From the NCBI GenBank assembly GCA_003022435.1, contig PXUA01000007.1, positions 62,001 to 126,000 of the forward strand: a DNA stretch of 64,000 bases, written 5' to 3'. Below are positions 38,838 through 48,114 of the stretch, in pieces (position 1 is the stretch's first letter; every line of letters begins with the position of its first letter). Below the pieces are notes generated by a model. That model had not been told where the DNA came from and ran no database searches. It saw nothing but the letters and a program-made list of their open reading frames with translations. Made by a program: the position numbers and the translations under genes. The stretch is from Bacteroidetes bacterium SW_9_63_38. Its GTDB lineage: Bacteria > Bacteroidota > Rhodothermia > Rhodothermales > Salinibacteraceae.

Positions 38838-40898
38838 TCATTTCGCCGGCGTCGGGCCGCCGTGCCGCTGGAACCACTCCAGGACGTGGGCTGCCTTCGC
38901 CGCGAGGTGGCTGGGACGGGCCACGAGATTGTGAGAAGCGCCCGGGATGCGGACGAGCGCCGCGTCGACCTCCCGCAGCTTGAGGGCCTGGTAGAACTGC
39001 ACCGCCTCCGACATCGGGGTTCGGTAGTCTTCCGTGCCCGTCATGAGCATCGTCGGGGTCGACACCTGATCGACGTTCGAGATGGGAGAATGCTTCATGT
39101 AGTGCTCGCGCTCCTCCCAGGGCATGCCCGGGAACCAGTACTTCACACCGTACGGATAGATATCGGTCGTGAGCGCCCAGGTGTACCAGTTGACCGCGGG
39201 TTTTGCCGCGACGGCCGCCCGGAACCGGTCCGTCTGCCCGACGATCCAACTCGTGAGTACGCCGCCGCCGCTCCCCCCAGTTACATAAAGCCGATTCTCA
39301 TCTACGAAGCCGCGCTCGAGGACAGCGTCAACCCCGGACATCAGATCGTCAACATCGTTCCCTGGATAATTGTGGTGGATGGCATTGGCAAACTCTTCCC
39401 CGTAGCTCGTCGACCCGCGCGGATTCGTGTAGACGACGACATAGCCCGCCGCCGCGTAGAGCTGCGCCTCGGCCGAGAAGTACGGCCCGTACGCCGCGAA
39501 CGGCCCGCCGTGAATCTCGAGAATGAGCGGGTACTCCTTCGACGAATTAAAATTGGGCGGCTTCACGATCCAGCCCTCAATTTCCTTCTGGTCGTGCGAG
39601 GAGGAAAACGTGAACTGCTCCACGCTCCCGAGTTCGATTTGCCCAAAGAGATCGTCGTTGAGCGAGGTGAGTACTTGTGGCTCCTGCCCCTGTCGAGCCA
39701 CCGCCACGTCCGCCGGGCGCCGGGCCGTACCGTGCGTGTACGCCACCTGTCCATACGACGTCAGGCTGAACGATCCACTCGTGTAGGGCCGCCCGATGGT
39801 CGCGCCCACATGCTCGGCCACAACCTTGCGCTCTCCGTCGAGCGTTACGCTACCAAGCTTCGTCGACCCCTCGTCGGTGTACTGAAAGACAATCCGGCTG
39901 CCGTCGGCGGTGAACGTCGGGTTATGGACGCTATGCTCAAAATCTTTCGTCAGCACGCGCGTCTCACCCTCGTCCCGGTTCATGACGTATAATTTTTCAA
40001 CCTGATATCCCTTCTCCCGGTCGTCGAAGCCGGTGTACGCAATGATCTTCCCCCCTGGCGAAACGGCTACCTCGCGGTCCGGTCCCTCGCGGCTCGTGAG
40101 GGGCGTTACGTCACCGCTCTTCAGGTCAATCTCGTGGAGGTCTGTGTTGAGAGGATCGAGCCGCCAGTTTTCATTCCGGTTGGCGCTAATGATCAGGCTT
40201 TTTCCGTCGGGTCCCCAGGTGGGCATGCTGCTGTGTTCGTAAGGCGCCGTGGTCACCTGTCGCGGGGTCCCCCCGGACGCTGGAATTGTAAAGACCTGTT
40301 CGTGTCCGGTCTTCTCGTAGCCCTTGCTGTCGGCCCGGAAGTGGGTCCGCTGGGTGACCTCGGGAACCGGGGCCCAGTCCGCCTTCTCGGGGGCACTCGG
40401 CATTTTCGCAAAGGCCTGCTCCTTCGTCTCGACAAACATCGTGAAGGCGAGACGCTCGCCGTCCGGGTCCCAAGCCAACCCGCTCGGGGTGTGATCCAAC
40501 TGGGTAAGGCGCGCCGTCTCGCCGGATTCCATCCAGCGTACGAAGATTTCAGCGCCGTCCTCCGTGTCCGCGACGTACGCAACGCGATCGCCGTTCGGGG
40601 ACCATCGCGGATGCGACACGCGGCTTCTTGGATCAGTGATTGGCCGATGGCTTTCTCCGTCCGCATCTACGACCCAGAGCCGGGCCGTACGGCGATCATT
40701 CATGCGGTCCATGAACGTGCGGGCGTAGACCACCTGGTCGCCTCCCGGCGAAATCTGGGGATCCGTCGCGTATTCAAGTTCAAAGACGTGTTCGAGGTCA
40801 AAGGATAAAGAATCCTGGGCGTATTGCGCCTGCGCGGGGCTGCCCGCCAGAAGAGCAGTCAACAGGAGGCTGAAAAAAGAAAGACGGAAGATCTGCAT
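38838..40898 (-). CDS. S9-family prolyl oligopeptidase-like peptidase, 686 aa
   Basis: Exported (MQIFRLSFFSLLLTALLAGS then PAQAQ). The N-terminal half is a TolB/WD-type beta-propeller (ATDPQISPGGDQVVYARTFM, HPRWSPNGDRVAYVADT). The C-terminal alpha/beta hydrolase has the nucleophile Ser in TGGSGGGVLTSW, Asp in MTGTEDYRTPMSEA and His in GASHNLVARPSH. Best matches in style are acylaminoacyl peptidases (S9C). With the DPP IV protein and the M1 remnant it forms a set of periplasmic or secreted peptidases for peptide use. Confidence 0.92.
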   Translation of the reverse strand: MQIFRLSFFSLLLTALLAGSPAQAQYAQDSLSFDLEHVFELEYATDPQISPGGDQVVYARTFMDRMNDRRTARLWVVDADGESHRPITDPRSRVSHPRWSPNGDRVAYVADTEDGAEIFVRWMESGETARLTQLDHTPSGLAWDPDGERLAFTMFVETKEQAFAKMPSAPEKADWAPVPEVTQRTHFRADSKGYEKTGHEQVFTIPASGGTPRQVTTAPYEHSSMPTWGPDGKSLIISANRNENWRLDPLNTDLHEIDLKSGDVTPLTSREGPDREVAVSPGGKIIAYTGFDDREKGYQVEKLYVMNRDEGETRVLTKDFEHSVHNPTFTADGSRIVFQYTDEGSTKLGSVTLDGERKVVAEHVGATIGRPYTSGSFSLTSYGQVAYTHGTARRPADVAVARQGQEPQVLTSLNDDLFGQIELGSVEQFTFSSSHDQKEIEGWIVKPPNFNSSKEYPLILEIHGGPFAAYGPYFSAEAQLYAAAGYVVVYTNPRGSTSYGEEFANAIHHNYPGNDVDDLMSGVDAVLERGFVDENRLYVTGGSGGGVLTSWIVGQTDRFRAAVAAKPAVNWYTWALTTDIYPYGVKYWFPGMPWEEREHYMKHSPISNVDQVSTPTMLMTGTEDYRTPMSEAVQFYQALKLREVDAALVRIPGASHNLVARPSHLAAKAAHVLEWFQRHGGPTPAK

Positions 40899-41168
40899 GA
40901 ACCGTGGGGTCAGTCAAGTCAATGGGAGCATCCCATTTAGCATACAAGATTTATACCGAGCGCGTGCGCCCCCGGAATGGCCCCGGAACGGTTTTGCAGC
41001 TGCCTTTTCCCTGTGCTCGTGGATTTGCGGAGAGGTGTGCCTCGTCGCCGGAAGAAATGAAACCTCCGCGTGTTGACCGTCTTCCTCTCCGGGTGAAGGG
41101 GGCGTGTGCCGTTTCTTCAAGGAACAATGCAGCGGATGCGCAGCGTTCACTGCATTCCACATTTAGAT

Positions 41169-41252
41169 GCCCGAGTGGCGGAATTGGTAGACGCGCGTGA
41201 TTCAGGGTCACGTGTCCGCAAGGACGTGGAGGTTCGAGTCCTCTCTCGGGCA
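41169..41252 (+). tRNA. tRNA-Leu (CAG)
   Basis: Type II tRNA: acceptor GCCCGAG/CTCGGGC, anticodon stem CGTGA/TCACG with loop TTCAGGG (anticodon CAG), long variable arm GTCC-GCAA-GGAC, T loop TTCGAGT, discriminator A, no encoded CCA. It is the attachment target of the element that follows. Confidence 0.94.
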
Positions 41253-41259
41253 CTGGTCT

Positions 41260-41301
41260 CCCTCTCAAACCGGACTCTCCCGGTTCGAGAGGGCATTTTT
41301 T
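41260..41301 (+). terminator. Rho-independent terminator after tRNA-Leu
   Basis: CCCTCTCAAACCGG (41260-41273) pairs with CCGGTTCGAGAGGG (41280-41293) with one mismatch, followed by CATTTTTTG. Confidence 0.9.
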
Positions 41302-41379
41302 GTCTCGCCGAGGAGGCCGACTCGCTCTCCTGTCTCCTCTCGTCCCATGTGGATTCCATGTGGACCACTAGACCCGATG

Positions 41380-41435
41380 GGTCACGTGTGCCGACCGCCG
41401 TCGGCACGGGGAGGGTCGAGTCCTCTCTCGGGCAC
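41380..41435. repeat. attL, 56-bp direct repeat
   Basis: Begins GGTCACGTGTGCCGACCGCC and ends CTCTCTCGGGCAC. The outer parts match the anticodon 3' strand, T arm and acceptor of tRNA-Leu at 41169-41252, but the variable arm is replaced by the palindrome GTGCCGACCGCCGTCGGCAC. Confidence 0.88.
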
Positions 41436-41551
41436 CAACGAAAAATGCCCCTCAGCGCCTTCAAACGGCGATTCAGGCGGGTTTTCTTTTTGCCGTTTCA
41501 GAAAGAGGTGGAGACAGATAGACACAATATGCGTTATCTGGTACGCTCTAC

Positions 41552-41579
41552 GGGGACGTCGTGGGGACGAGATGGGGAC
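41552..41579. repeat. three GGGGAC direct repeats at 11-bp spacing
   Basis: GGGGAC starts at 41552, 41563 and 41574, one helical turn apart, between attL and the integrase 3' end. Possible integrase arm-binding sites; inferred from position only. Confidence 0.5.
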
Positions 41580-41583
41580 ACCT

Positions 41584-42372
41584 CTATTCCCCTCCGAACG
41601 TCTCGTCCATCGCTCGCTCCATCACGTCGGGGCTGAGGTGGCTGTACATCTCCGTGACCTGCGTATTCGAGTGTCCAAGAATCTCTGAAATCACACGGAG
41701 CGGCACCCCTTGCATCGACAGCCACGAGCCGGTTGTGTGTCGGCACGAGTGGAAGGAGAGCTCCTCCCGGTTGGAGAGCTTCGCCTTGCGGACGTAGAAC
41801 GTGAACCGCTTGGAGACCCGATCCGGCTTGGGCACGTCGTCGTTGGCGTCCACGAACACCGGATCGTTGTCTAAAGACGACCGCTCCTCCTTCATCGCCC
41901 GAAGCGTCTCCAGTGCATCCCCACGGAGGGGCACCGTTCGCTCGTTTCCGTTCTTCGCGGTGAAGCCCTCTCGGTTGCCTGTCCCTCGTTGACGCGGGCG
42001 TGGATGTAGCTATGAACGTGATCCGGCTGCACGTCTCGCACCGTTGCCCCGGTGGGCGTGTGCCGCACGAAGCTGTTGAGCTTGTACTCGTACCCGTCGA
42101 GCGTGCTCTCTTGGAGGCCGTCCCTTTGCCTCCGGAAAGCGATCCACTGCGTCCGAAACGGTCTCGTTTTCCACGAGCCACCCAGCTGGCTGGGTTCCGC
42201 CGTTCCAGGGGTCATAATCGCCCCGGGCGTACGCCTCCTCCAGACGCCGCATCTTCGGTTCGGCAACCGACTTCCGACTCGTCCCGAGGGCGACCTCCTT
42301 CCGCTTCGGGGAGCGATCTGAATCGTAGAACCGGGCGCTGTATCGGCCTTTGTGCTTCCGTGGAGAAGCCAT
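41584..42372 (-). pseudogene. tyrosine integrase, frameshifted with internal deletion
   Basis: The start at 42372 gives an AP2/Arm-type N-terminal DNA-binding domain (MASPRKHKGRYSARFYDSDR). The frame breaks between about 42118 and 42135; the core-binding domain continues in another frame (LQESTLDGYEYKLNSFVRH). At about 41980 the frame changes again and the sequence jumps from the core-binding domain (SYIHARVNEGQATE) to the C-terminal catalytic part (GNERTVPLRGDALE, then FHSCRHTTGSWL with HxxR, and LGHSNTQVTEMYSHLS with the nucleophile Tyr). About 130 residues holding the first catalytic Arg are absent. It cannot be active as it stands. Confidence 0.85.
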
Positions 42373-42386
42373 AGCTGAGGGGACAG

Positions 42387-42809
42387 TTACTGAGAAGTGC
42401 CGTCTGTGTCGTCGAGAAAGGCGTCGTAGGGAACGCGGTATTTGCCCGTCCCCCACGGCGGCGGTTCTTCTCCTTGGTTGCGGAGGCGACGCCGTTCCTT
42501 GAGGGCCTCTTTCCAGCCCTTGAGGCTCCGTGCTCCCTCTGCGGACGGCGTGCCCGACAGCATTCCCTTCACGGATAGATCCTCGTCCAACAGGGGCCAG
42601 TGAAGGCCGCGCCCGCGCCCGGCAACCTCGAACTGCTGACGTTCGTGCGAGGTGGCAAACGCGAGGCGGGGATACCATTCGAGCGGGGTCGTGACGGTGC
42701 GGCCGTCTTCAAGATGCACGGTCAACTCGTCTTTGTTGACCTCCGCATCGACGATTCGGGCCGTCTCGTGCCGGTCGGCAGTGTCGGGAGCGCGTTTACG
42801 AGTAGGCAT
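42387..42809 (-). CDS. DUF2442 protein, 140 aa
   Basis: From residue about 15: ARIVDAEVNKDELTVHLEDG, RTVTTPLEWYPRLAFAT and GRGLHWPLLDEDLSVKGML form the DUF2442 pattern (a small NEDD/MazE-size beta domain). The C-terminal 50 residues extend beyond the usual domain. Its start overlaps the end of the DUF4160 gene by 14 bp, so the two are translationally coupled. DUF2442 and DUF4160 genes are often neighbours and have been discussed as toxin-antitoxin-like; the activity is not established. Confidence 0.82.
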   Translation of the reverse strand: MPTRKRAPDTADRHETARIVDAEVNKDELTVHLEDGRTVTTPLEWYPRLAFATSHERQQFEVAGRGRGLHWPLLDEDLSVKGMLSGTPSAEGARSLKGWKEALKERRRLRNQGEEPPPWGTGKYRVPYDAFLDDTDGTSQ

Positions 42810-43029
42810 TCCAGGCGTCGAGTAGGTCTTGTTCGTGTTCTTCGAGTAGGCGACGGATCTCACGGAGCTCGTGCCGGGGAAACCCGCCGCTCCGTTCCAG
42901 GCGCACAGGGTCCAACCAGAATTTCGCTTCGTTGCGGTCGCGCTCGACGTGCACGTGCGGCGGTTCCTCCAGGCGATCCTGCGAGTAGAAGTGCACCCGG
43001 TACGGCCCTTCACGGAGAATGGTCGGCAT
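42796..43029 (-). CDS. DUF4160 protein, 77 aa
   Basis: MPTILREGPYRVHFYSQDRL, EEPPHVHVERDRNEAKFWL and ELREIRRLLEEHEQDLLDAW make up a complete DUF4160 domain; the PPHVHV motif is its hallmark. Encoded between the HTH gene (47 bp upstream) and the DUF2442 gene (overlapping), so a three-gene operon is likely. Small size and pairing suggest a toxin-antitoxin-like module, but which partner would be toxic is unknown. Confidence 0.85.
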   Translation of the reverse strand: MPTILREGPYRVHFYSQDRLEEPPHVHVERDRNEAKFWLDPVRLERSGGFPRHELREIRRLLEEHEQDLLDAWNAYS

Positions 43030-43076
43030 TCGCCCAACGGGCTTACGAGTGGAGAGCAGCGATGGTGCGTCCCCGT

Positions 43077-43292
43077 TTACTCTGACTCGTCTTCGTCGGA
43101 GAGCTTCCGCACCCGAGCGCCCTTGAGCCGAGGCTCGAACTCCTCCCACGCCTCGTCTTTGAGGAGCATCCGGCGCCCGCCCACCTCCACGTCGTTGAGG
43201 CGCCCGTCGTCCGCCGCCCGGTAGAGCGTGGTCCGGCTGCATCCGATCTCTCGGGCCGCGTCGCTGAAACTGATGAGATCGTTGGGGTCCAT
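43077..43292 (-). CDS. excisionase-like HTH protein, 71 aa
   Basis: MerR/Xis-type winged helix: LISFSDAAREIGCSRTTLYR, AADDGRLNDVEVGGRRMLL, then an acidic tail. First gene of the minus-strand operon with DUF4160 and DUF2442. Its position beside the integrase suits an excisionase, and its position behind a palindromic operator suits an autorepressor; both can be true for this fold. Confidence 0.8.
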   Translation of the reverse strand: MDPNDLISFSDAAREIGCSRTTLYRAADDGRLNDVEVGGRRMLLKDEAWEEFEPRLKGARVRKLSDEDESE

Positions 43293-43337
43293 CGGTCGGG
43301 GGTGTCGTGCGCATCGAATGGAGTATATTAGACACTC

Positions 43338-43358
43338 TACGGAACGTCTCGTTCCGTA
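43338..43358. promoter_or_regulatory. 9-bp inverted-repeat operator in a divergent promoter region
   Basis: TACGGAACG (43338-43346), spacer TCT, CGTTCCGTA (43350-43358): a perfect dyad, 46 bp upstream of the HTH gene start and 48 bp upstream of the plus-strand gene. GTATATTA just to the left (43323-43330) could be a -10-like element for the minus-strand operon. Likely binding site of the adjacent HTH protein. Confidence 0.7.
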
Positions 43359-43405
43359 AAGTATGCAGGTGATGTGTGCGTAGTCGAGTAACGAGCTGGG
43401 AGACG

Positions 43406-44169
43406 ATGGACAAAGATGTGAACGACTATCGACGGTTGGCCGACAAGGAGGGAATTGGGGAGTTGAATGAGCGGGAAAGAGCGATAGAGGGCACGGTTGA
43501 GTGGCTTGAGAAGCACATAACACAGCTTCTCGAAGACGTTGAGGGGAGAATTGAGGACGTATACCCTGAGAAGTCAGATGACAAAAAGAGTGAACTGATG
43601 GCTTGGATTCAGGCGAGCGTGGCAATGGACTCTCCTAGGCTATACCTAGTGGGAACGCTACAGCAAGATTTGGATGATGAGGTGGCCGCTGTGCTTGTTC
43701 GATGTAAATACCCACGACTGTTTGTCGAGGATGAAGAGAGGCGAGACTATTGGGGGCTGTATGGGACTGAATTCATACCCTGCGCAGAGAAGAAAGAGGA
43801 CTGGAGGAACGACTGGGCTATGTACAGAAGGCTCGTGCCAAACATCTTTTGTTGGGCGAAGAGGAGCCCGAACAAACCCTCCCCAATCTATTCAACAGGC
43901 GCCCTACCCTCCGCGGCCATGCCGAACGCCTCGTGAAGAAATACCGCCAGCCATCTACCTGCCTCCCCCATGGCATGGAGGCGTTCAAGGAATGGGTACC
44001 CGATGGACCAAACGCGGAGGGAAGGAGCATCGTGGCCCAAATGCAAACTGCATTCAGGGAGGAGGATCTTTCCGACAGGTACGACGACCCTGAATCGTTC
44101 TGTGAGCTTGTCAAACGCCTGCTGGAGAGGCATTTCAACACTCGTCTGAAACGTTCTGAAATGTTCTAA
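43406..44169 (+). pseudogene. unknown element gene, apparently frameshifted
   Basis: Two overlapping frames read as one protein. The first runs from MDKDVNDYRRLADKEGIGEL to about KKEDWRNDWAMYRR; the second, in another frame, continues KARAKHLLLGEEEPEQTLPN, FNRRPTLRGHAERLVKKYRQ and ends LLERHFNTRLKRSEMF. The frame change lies between about 43790 and 43850. I recognise no domain. The base composition is clearly less GC-rich than the surrounding genes, a sign of separate origin. It might instead be two overlapping genes. Confidence 0.45.
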
Positions 44170-44400
44170 CCCCCCGGCCTGGTGCACGTGAGAGGTGGCG
44201 AGGAAGCCGGAGACCGACATGCTGACTCGCCGCCGTCTCCCGGCTGCGCACACGCAGGTACTGCCCTCCAGTGATGCCCTCCGGCTTCCTCAGCTGGAAG
44301 GCATACCTGTATGTGCGCACCACGAAGAAAACCCGCTCCGAGCGGTGACTCGAAGCGGGCGCAAGGTGGGCCGGGAGCGGCAAAGATCCAACGTGTCCTT

Positions 44401-44733
44401 ATGGTAGCGAACAGAGACGACTCCGACAAGGGAGATTCCCCACCGGAAGACAGTCTACGGGAGCAGTTACGCGCCCTCGTGGACGGGCTCCGTGAGGACG
44501 TACAGGCCCTCCGTGAGGAAGTGCAGGCCCTACGCCGGAAGGAGTCCCCCGAAGGCCCCGACGCGCTTCTTCCCCGTGAAGAGGCGGCCGAAACGCTTGG
44601 GATCTCCGTGCGCACCCTCGATGATCTTGCGGAGGCGGGCGAGATTCAGCCGGTACGCATCCGAGGCCGCGTCCTCTACGCCCCCGACACGCTTGAGGCG
44701 TTTGTCCGGCGCAAAGCCGGGGAGGGCCGATAG
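44401..44733 (+). CDS. helix-turn-helix DNA-binding protein, 110 aa
   Basis: N-terminal heptad-like coiled coil (REDVQALREEVQALRRKE), then an excisionase/MerR-type HTH: LLPREEAAETLGISVRTLDD, LAEAGEIQPVRIRGRVLYAP and TLEAFVRRKAG. ATG at 44401. It ends directly against the start codon of the primase gene (stop TAG then ATG), so the two are cotranscribed; a regulator or replication-accessory role is plausible. Confidence 0.8.
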   Translation: MVANRDDSDKGDSPPEDSLREQLRALVDGLREDVQALREEVQALRRKESPEGPDALLPREEAAETLGISVRTLDDLAEAGEIQPVRIRGRVLYAPDTLEAFVRRKAGEGR

Positions 44734-47125
44734 ATGGATACCTCGACGCGACCCGACACGAGAACGCGCTCCACACGTCCCTCCGCTCCCTCGAGCCGCA
44801 CCGATCCCGACGATGTACGCGCCCGCCTTGGCACCCGCGACCACCGGCGTATTTTGAAAAGGTGCGGGTTCGTGAAGGACTGGGGCTCCGGTGGCTACGA
44901 GGGCGACGTGTTCGACGTGGTGAAGGACGTGCATGGGCTGGACTTCCCTGATGCCCTCGAATGGATCGCGGACGAGTTGAATCTCAACGCTTCAACACTG
45001 GAACGAGAGGCTGCGAATGGGAGCTCCTCCGAGGCGTCCACCTCCACATCCGACAACGACGATCCCGAGCCGGTCGCCTCCCACGAGCAAGTTCAGAAGT
45101 GGCACGAGCGGCCCGTGGGCGAGTCCGAGGCTGCACAGACCGCCCGATCGTACCTGATGGGCGAGCGGGGACTCCATCCGGGCGTCGTGAAAATGGCCCA
45201 CGTGGGCCTTGCCCACAAAAGCGAGATTCCCGACGATTGGAGCGGCTTCTACAGAGCAGAGGCGCATTCGGTGACGCGGTGGATCATCTTTCCAGTGGCT
45301 CGACGCGACCTCGACGGGGCGCCCATCGTCTCCGTGAAGGGTGTAGCCTTCAACCCCTCAACGTGCGACTGGATGCGCAATGAGGACGGGGAGAAGATTC
45401 CGAGCAACGTCTCCTCTGCCCTGAGGGACCTCGTACCTACGGAGAAGGACGGCACGCCGCGAATCGACGGGCCGGTGGTCGTCTGTGAGGGCGAGCTCGA
45501 CGCGCTGTGTGCCCTCTCCTGTGGCTTCAATGCAGTGACGGGCACCGCAGGAGCCAGGACATTCAAGCGAGTGGGCGTCGTACCTTGCCCGCGTTGGGCC
45601 CGCACAGGACCACGGCGTTGTCGTGGCGTTCGATGGGGACGAGACGGGACGAGAGGGAGCACAGACCGCCGCTGGGCTTCTCCACGAGGTGTCTCTGGAG
45701 GTGCGGATTGCCTCCCTTCCCGATGGGATGGACGTGAACGACGTGCTCGTGGAGGGCGACGCGGCGGATCTGGATGCCCATCTCGAACAGGCCGAACCCT
45801 GCGACCCTTCCGAGACAGATACGGCCGTTGAGGGAGAAGACACGGGGGAGCCTGGAGGCGAGCCCGAGCTCCCGTACGAGCCGTTTCCGATGGATGCCCT
45901 CCCCGGCCCCATCCGGGCTTACGTCCGTGCCTCGACGCGAGCACTCGGGGAGGAGGTGCCGCCCGCAATGGTCGCAGTGCCTACGCTGTCCGTCCTGTCC
46001 GGTACCGTAGTCGACGCGGCGCGTCTCGAACTGAAACGCTCGTGGACCGAGCCCGCGACGCTGTGGACGGTGCTCGTGACCCCATCGGGCTCTACCAAAT
46101 CCCCGGCCTTCTCCCACGCCGTCCGCCCTGTCTTTCGGCGTGACTCGGAGGCCCGAGACGAGCACGAGAAGGCCCTTGCGGAGTGGAAATCGCAGGATGA
46201 TCCCGACCCGCAAGATAAGCCGACGCGCAAGCGATTCCGCACCGGAGACGCGACGCCGGAGGCCGTGGTGAAGATCCTGGAGGAGAATCCTCGGGGCGTC
46301 CTTCTCGCCCGCGACGAACTGGGGGCGTGGATCGGCTCGTTCGACCGCTACGTGAACGGCGCCGCCGACCTCCAATTTTGGGTAGAGGTGTGGCAAGGGT
46401 TTCAGGCGTCACGGGACCGGGCCGGGGAGGGCAACACGACCGTGGACACGCCCGCCGTGCCTGTGACCGGCACGATCCAACCGGGCACCCTCACGGAGAA
46501 GTTAGGGGAGATCCATTTCGATACCGGCTTTGCGGCTCGCCTCATCCTGTGCCAGCCGCCCACAGTGGCGAAGCGGTGGACCGAGGCGGACGTGGCCCCC
46601 GGCGTTCGTGACGCCTACGAGCACACTCTTACGCGTCTCTACGGACTGGGCCGTGGGCAGGCCCTTTCCCTCTCCCCTGATGCAAAACGCCTGTGGATCG
46701 ACTATCACAACGAGGCGAACGCCAACCTGGAGACCCGGCTCGAAGGCCCCGCGAAGGCCGTTGCCGCGAAGGGAATTACGCACACCGCCCGCCTTGCACT
46801 CGTGCTCCATCTGTGCCGGAGAGCGAGCCGGGAAACCGACTCGAACGAGGTGGACGCCGCAAGCGTGGAGGCCGCCCTCCAGGTAGGCCGGTGGCTTACG
46901 GAGGAGACGCTCCGTGTCTACCGGATGCACAATCTCGGAGCGAAGGCAAAGCCGCCCATCCGTCGATTCCTGGAGAGGCTCCCCGACAGGTTCGAGACGA
47001 GCGACGCGAAGGAGGTTGCTGCATCCAACGACATTCCCGAGCGGACTTGTGAGAAGTGGCTCCGTGACCTCACAGACGCCTCCGACCTCGAAAAGATCAA
47101 GCGTGGACTGTACCGAAAAGCCTGA
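44734..47125 (+). pseudogene. TOPRIM primase fused to DUF3987 helicase-like domain, one frameshift
   Basis: Part 1 (44734 to about 45570): a shortened CHC2-like region (GSGGYEGDVFDVVKDVHGLD) without the zinc cysteines, then TOPRIM strand 1 VVVCEGELDALCALSCGFNA. The frame then shifts: the second frame reads SSEWASYLARVGPAQDHGVV followed by VAFDGDETGREGAQTAAGLL, which is the DxD half of TOPRIM. Part 2 continues with DUF3987 (PAMVAVPTLSVLSGTVVDAA, TVLVTPSGSTKSPAFSHAV, LARDELGAWIGSFDRYVNG) and a C-terminal winged-helix-like end to 47125. No slippery heptamer is visible at the junction, so decay or sequence error is more likely than programmed frameshifting. This is the element's replication gene. 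Confidence 0.82.
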
Positions 47126-47273
47126 CTGTTTTGCCGCTTGCGGTTTGCGGTAGCTGCGGAAGTCTTCACAAAACCGGGGGGAATGTGAAGGAAACTCCAG
47201 TAACTCCAAACTCCAACCGAGTAAATGACTCTCGAACGCTCCGCTGTTTAAACCAACCCGGAAATCCAATCCA

Positions 47274-47570
47274 ATGCCAAAAGCCCCCAGGAATCCCGAC
47301 CGGGACGACCGGCACGCTCGACGGCGTGGAGGGGAGGACTCCGACCCCGACGGCCGTGACGCCGCGTCGCTCCTGTACGGCGGGCCCGACCACAGCGACG
47401 GCTCAACCGACACAGACACCGACACAACCGACACCCCGACCGATGCCCGATCTCCTACCGGAAGCCGTGGACTTTGGCCTCCTTCTCGTGGTGGTCCTGT
47501 GCGCACACACCCCGCTCGTGGCGAGGCCCGATTACCTCACGTACGTTCCAAATCTCGAATAACCCCATAG
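47274..47570 (+). CDS. doubtful small acidic, Thr/Asp-rich protein
   Basis: MPKAPRNPDRDDRHARRRGG followed by a Thr/Asp repeat (DTDTDTTDTPTD). The frame's second half looks out of frame; another frame from 47443 reads MPDLLPEAVDFGLLLVVVLC, a possible membrane peptide. No family recognised. One of the two may be real. Confidence 0.25.
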   Translation: MPKAPRNPDRDDRHARRRGGEDSDPDGRDAASLLYGGPDHSDGSTDTDTDTTDTPTDARSPTGSRGLWPPSRGGPVRTHPARGEARLPHVRSKSRITP

Positions 47571-47574
47571 ACCA

Positions 47575-48099
47575 ATGCCGTTTGAGGGCGCGAAACAATG
47601 TACCGCCACCGCAAAGAGCACGGGCGAGCGGTGCCAGAACCCCGCCGTGACCGGATGGGACGTGTGCCGGATGCACGGTGCGGGAACGCCGAAGAACGGC
47701 ACGAGCGGAGGCGCTCCCCCCAAGCACGGTCGCTACGCTGCGAAGCGCCGAGAGAGCCTCCAGGAGAAGATTGAGGAGTACCGACGGGAGGACGATCCCG
47801 CAAGCCTGTGGGAGGAGGTGGCCCTCCTTCGTGCCCTTCTCCAGGAGTGGCTGTCCGAGCTGGAGACGGTGGACGAGGACACGGTGGGCGTCGTACTGGA
47901 CCTCCAGGATTCGATCCGTCGCACCCTCAATACGATCAACAAGATTCAAACCCGCACGGCGCTAACCCAAGCCGAGGTGGAGTACCTGCAAGCCCGCATG
48001 GCCGACGTGCTCAAAACGCACGTGCCGAAAGACCGGCGGGCCGATGCAATCGAAGACCTGAAAGCCCTCACTACCCCTTCCAAACAGCGCCGCAACTGA
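47575..48099 (+). CDS. HGG-motif phage-type protein, 174 aa
   Basis: The N-terminus has the Cys/His cluster CTATAKSTGERCQNPAVTGW and CRMHGAGTPKNG, followed by GGAPPKHGRY: a zinc-knuckle-like pattern found in phage and plasmid proteins near packaging genes. The rest is helical and charged (SLWEEVALLRALLQEWLSEL). Some relatives are annotated as small-terminase-like; whether it acts in packaging here is inference. It supports a phage-satellite origin for the element. Confidence 0.7.
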   Translation: MPFEGAKQCTATAKSTGERCQNPAVTGWDVCRMHGAGTPKNGTSGGAPPKHGRYAAKRRESLQEKIEEYRREDDPASLWEEVALLRALLQEWLSELETVDEDTVGVVLDLQDSIRRTLNTINKIQTRTALTQAEVEYLQARMADVLKTHVPKDRRADAIEDLKALTTPSKQRRN

Positions 48100-48114
48100 G
48101 CAGCACCTGAACCG

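Noticed and set aside
41253-41379. Element left end placed directly at the tRNA-Leu 3' end
   Set aside because: The 56-bp identity, including the palindrome, is between 41380-41435 and 49154-49209; the real tRNA differs in the variable arm, and its own terminator lies between it and attL.
44135-44383. 82-codon frame on the minus strand inside the element
   Set aside because: It begins with a plausible hydrophobic segment (VFFVVRTYRYAF) but overlaps the end of the preceding gene and has no family or ribosome-binding site I can defend.
45540-45630. Programmed frameshift in the primase-DUF3987 gene
   Set aside because: No slippery heptamer or downstream stem is visible at the junction, and the integrase nearby is also broken, so decay or error is more likely.
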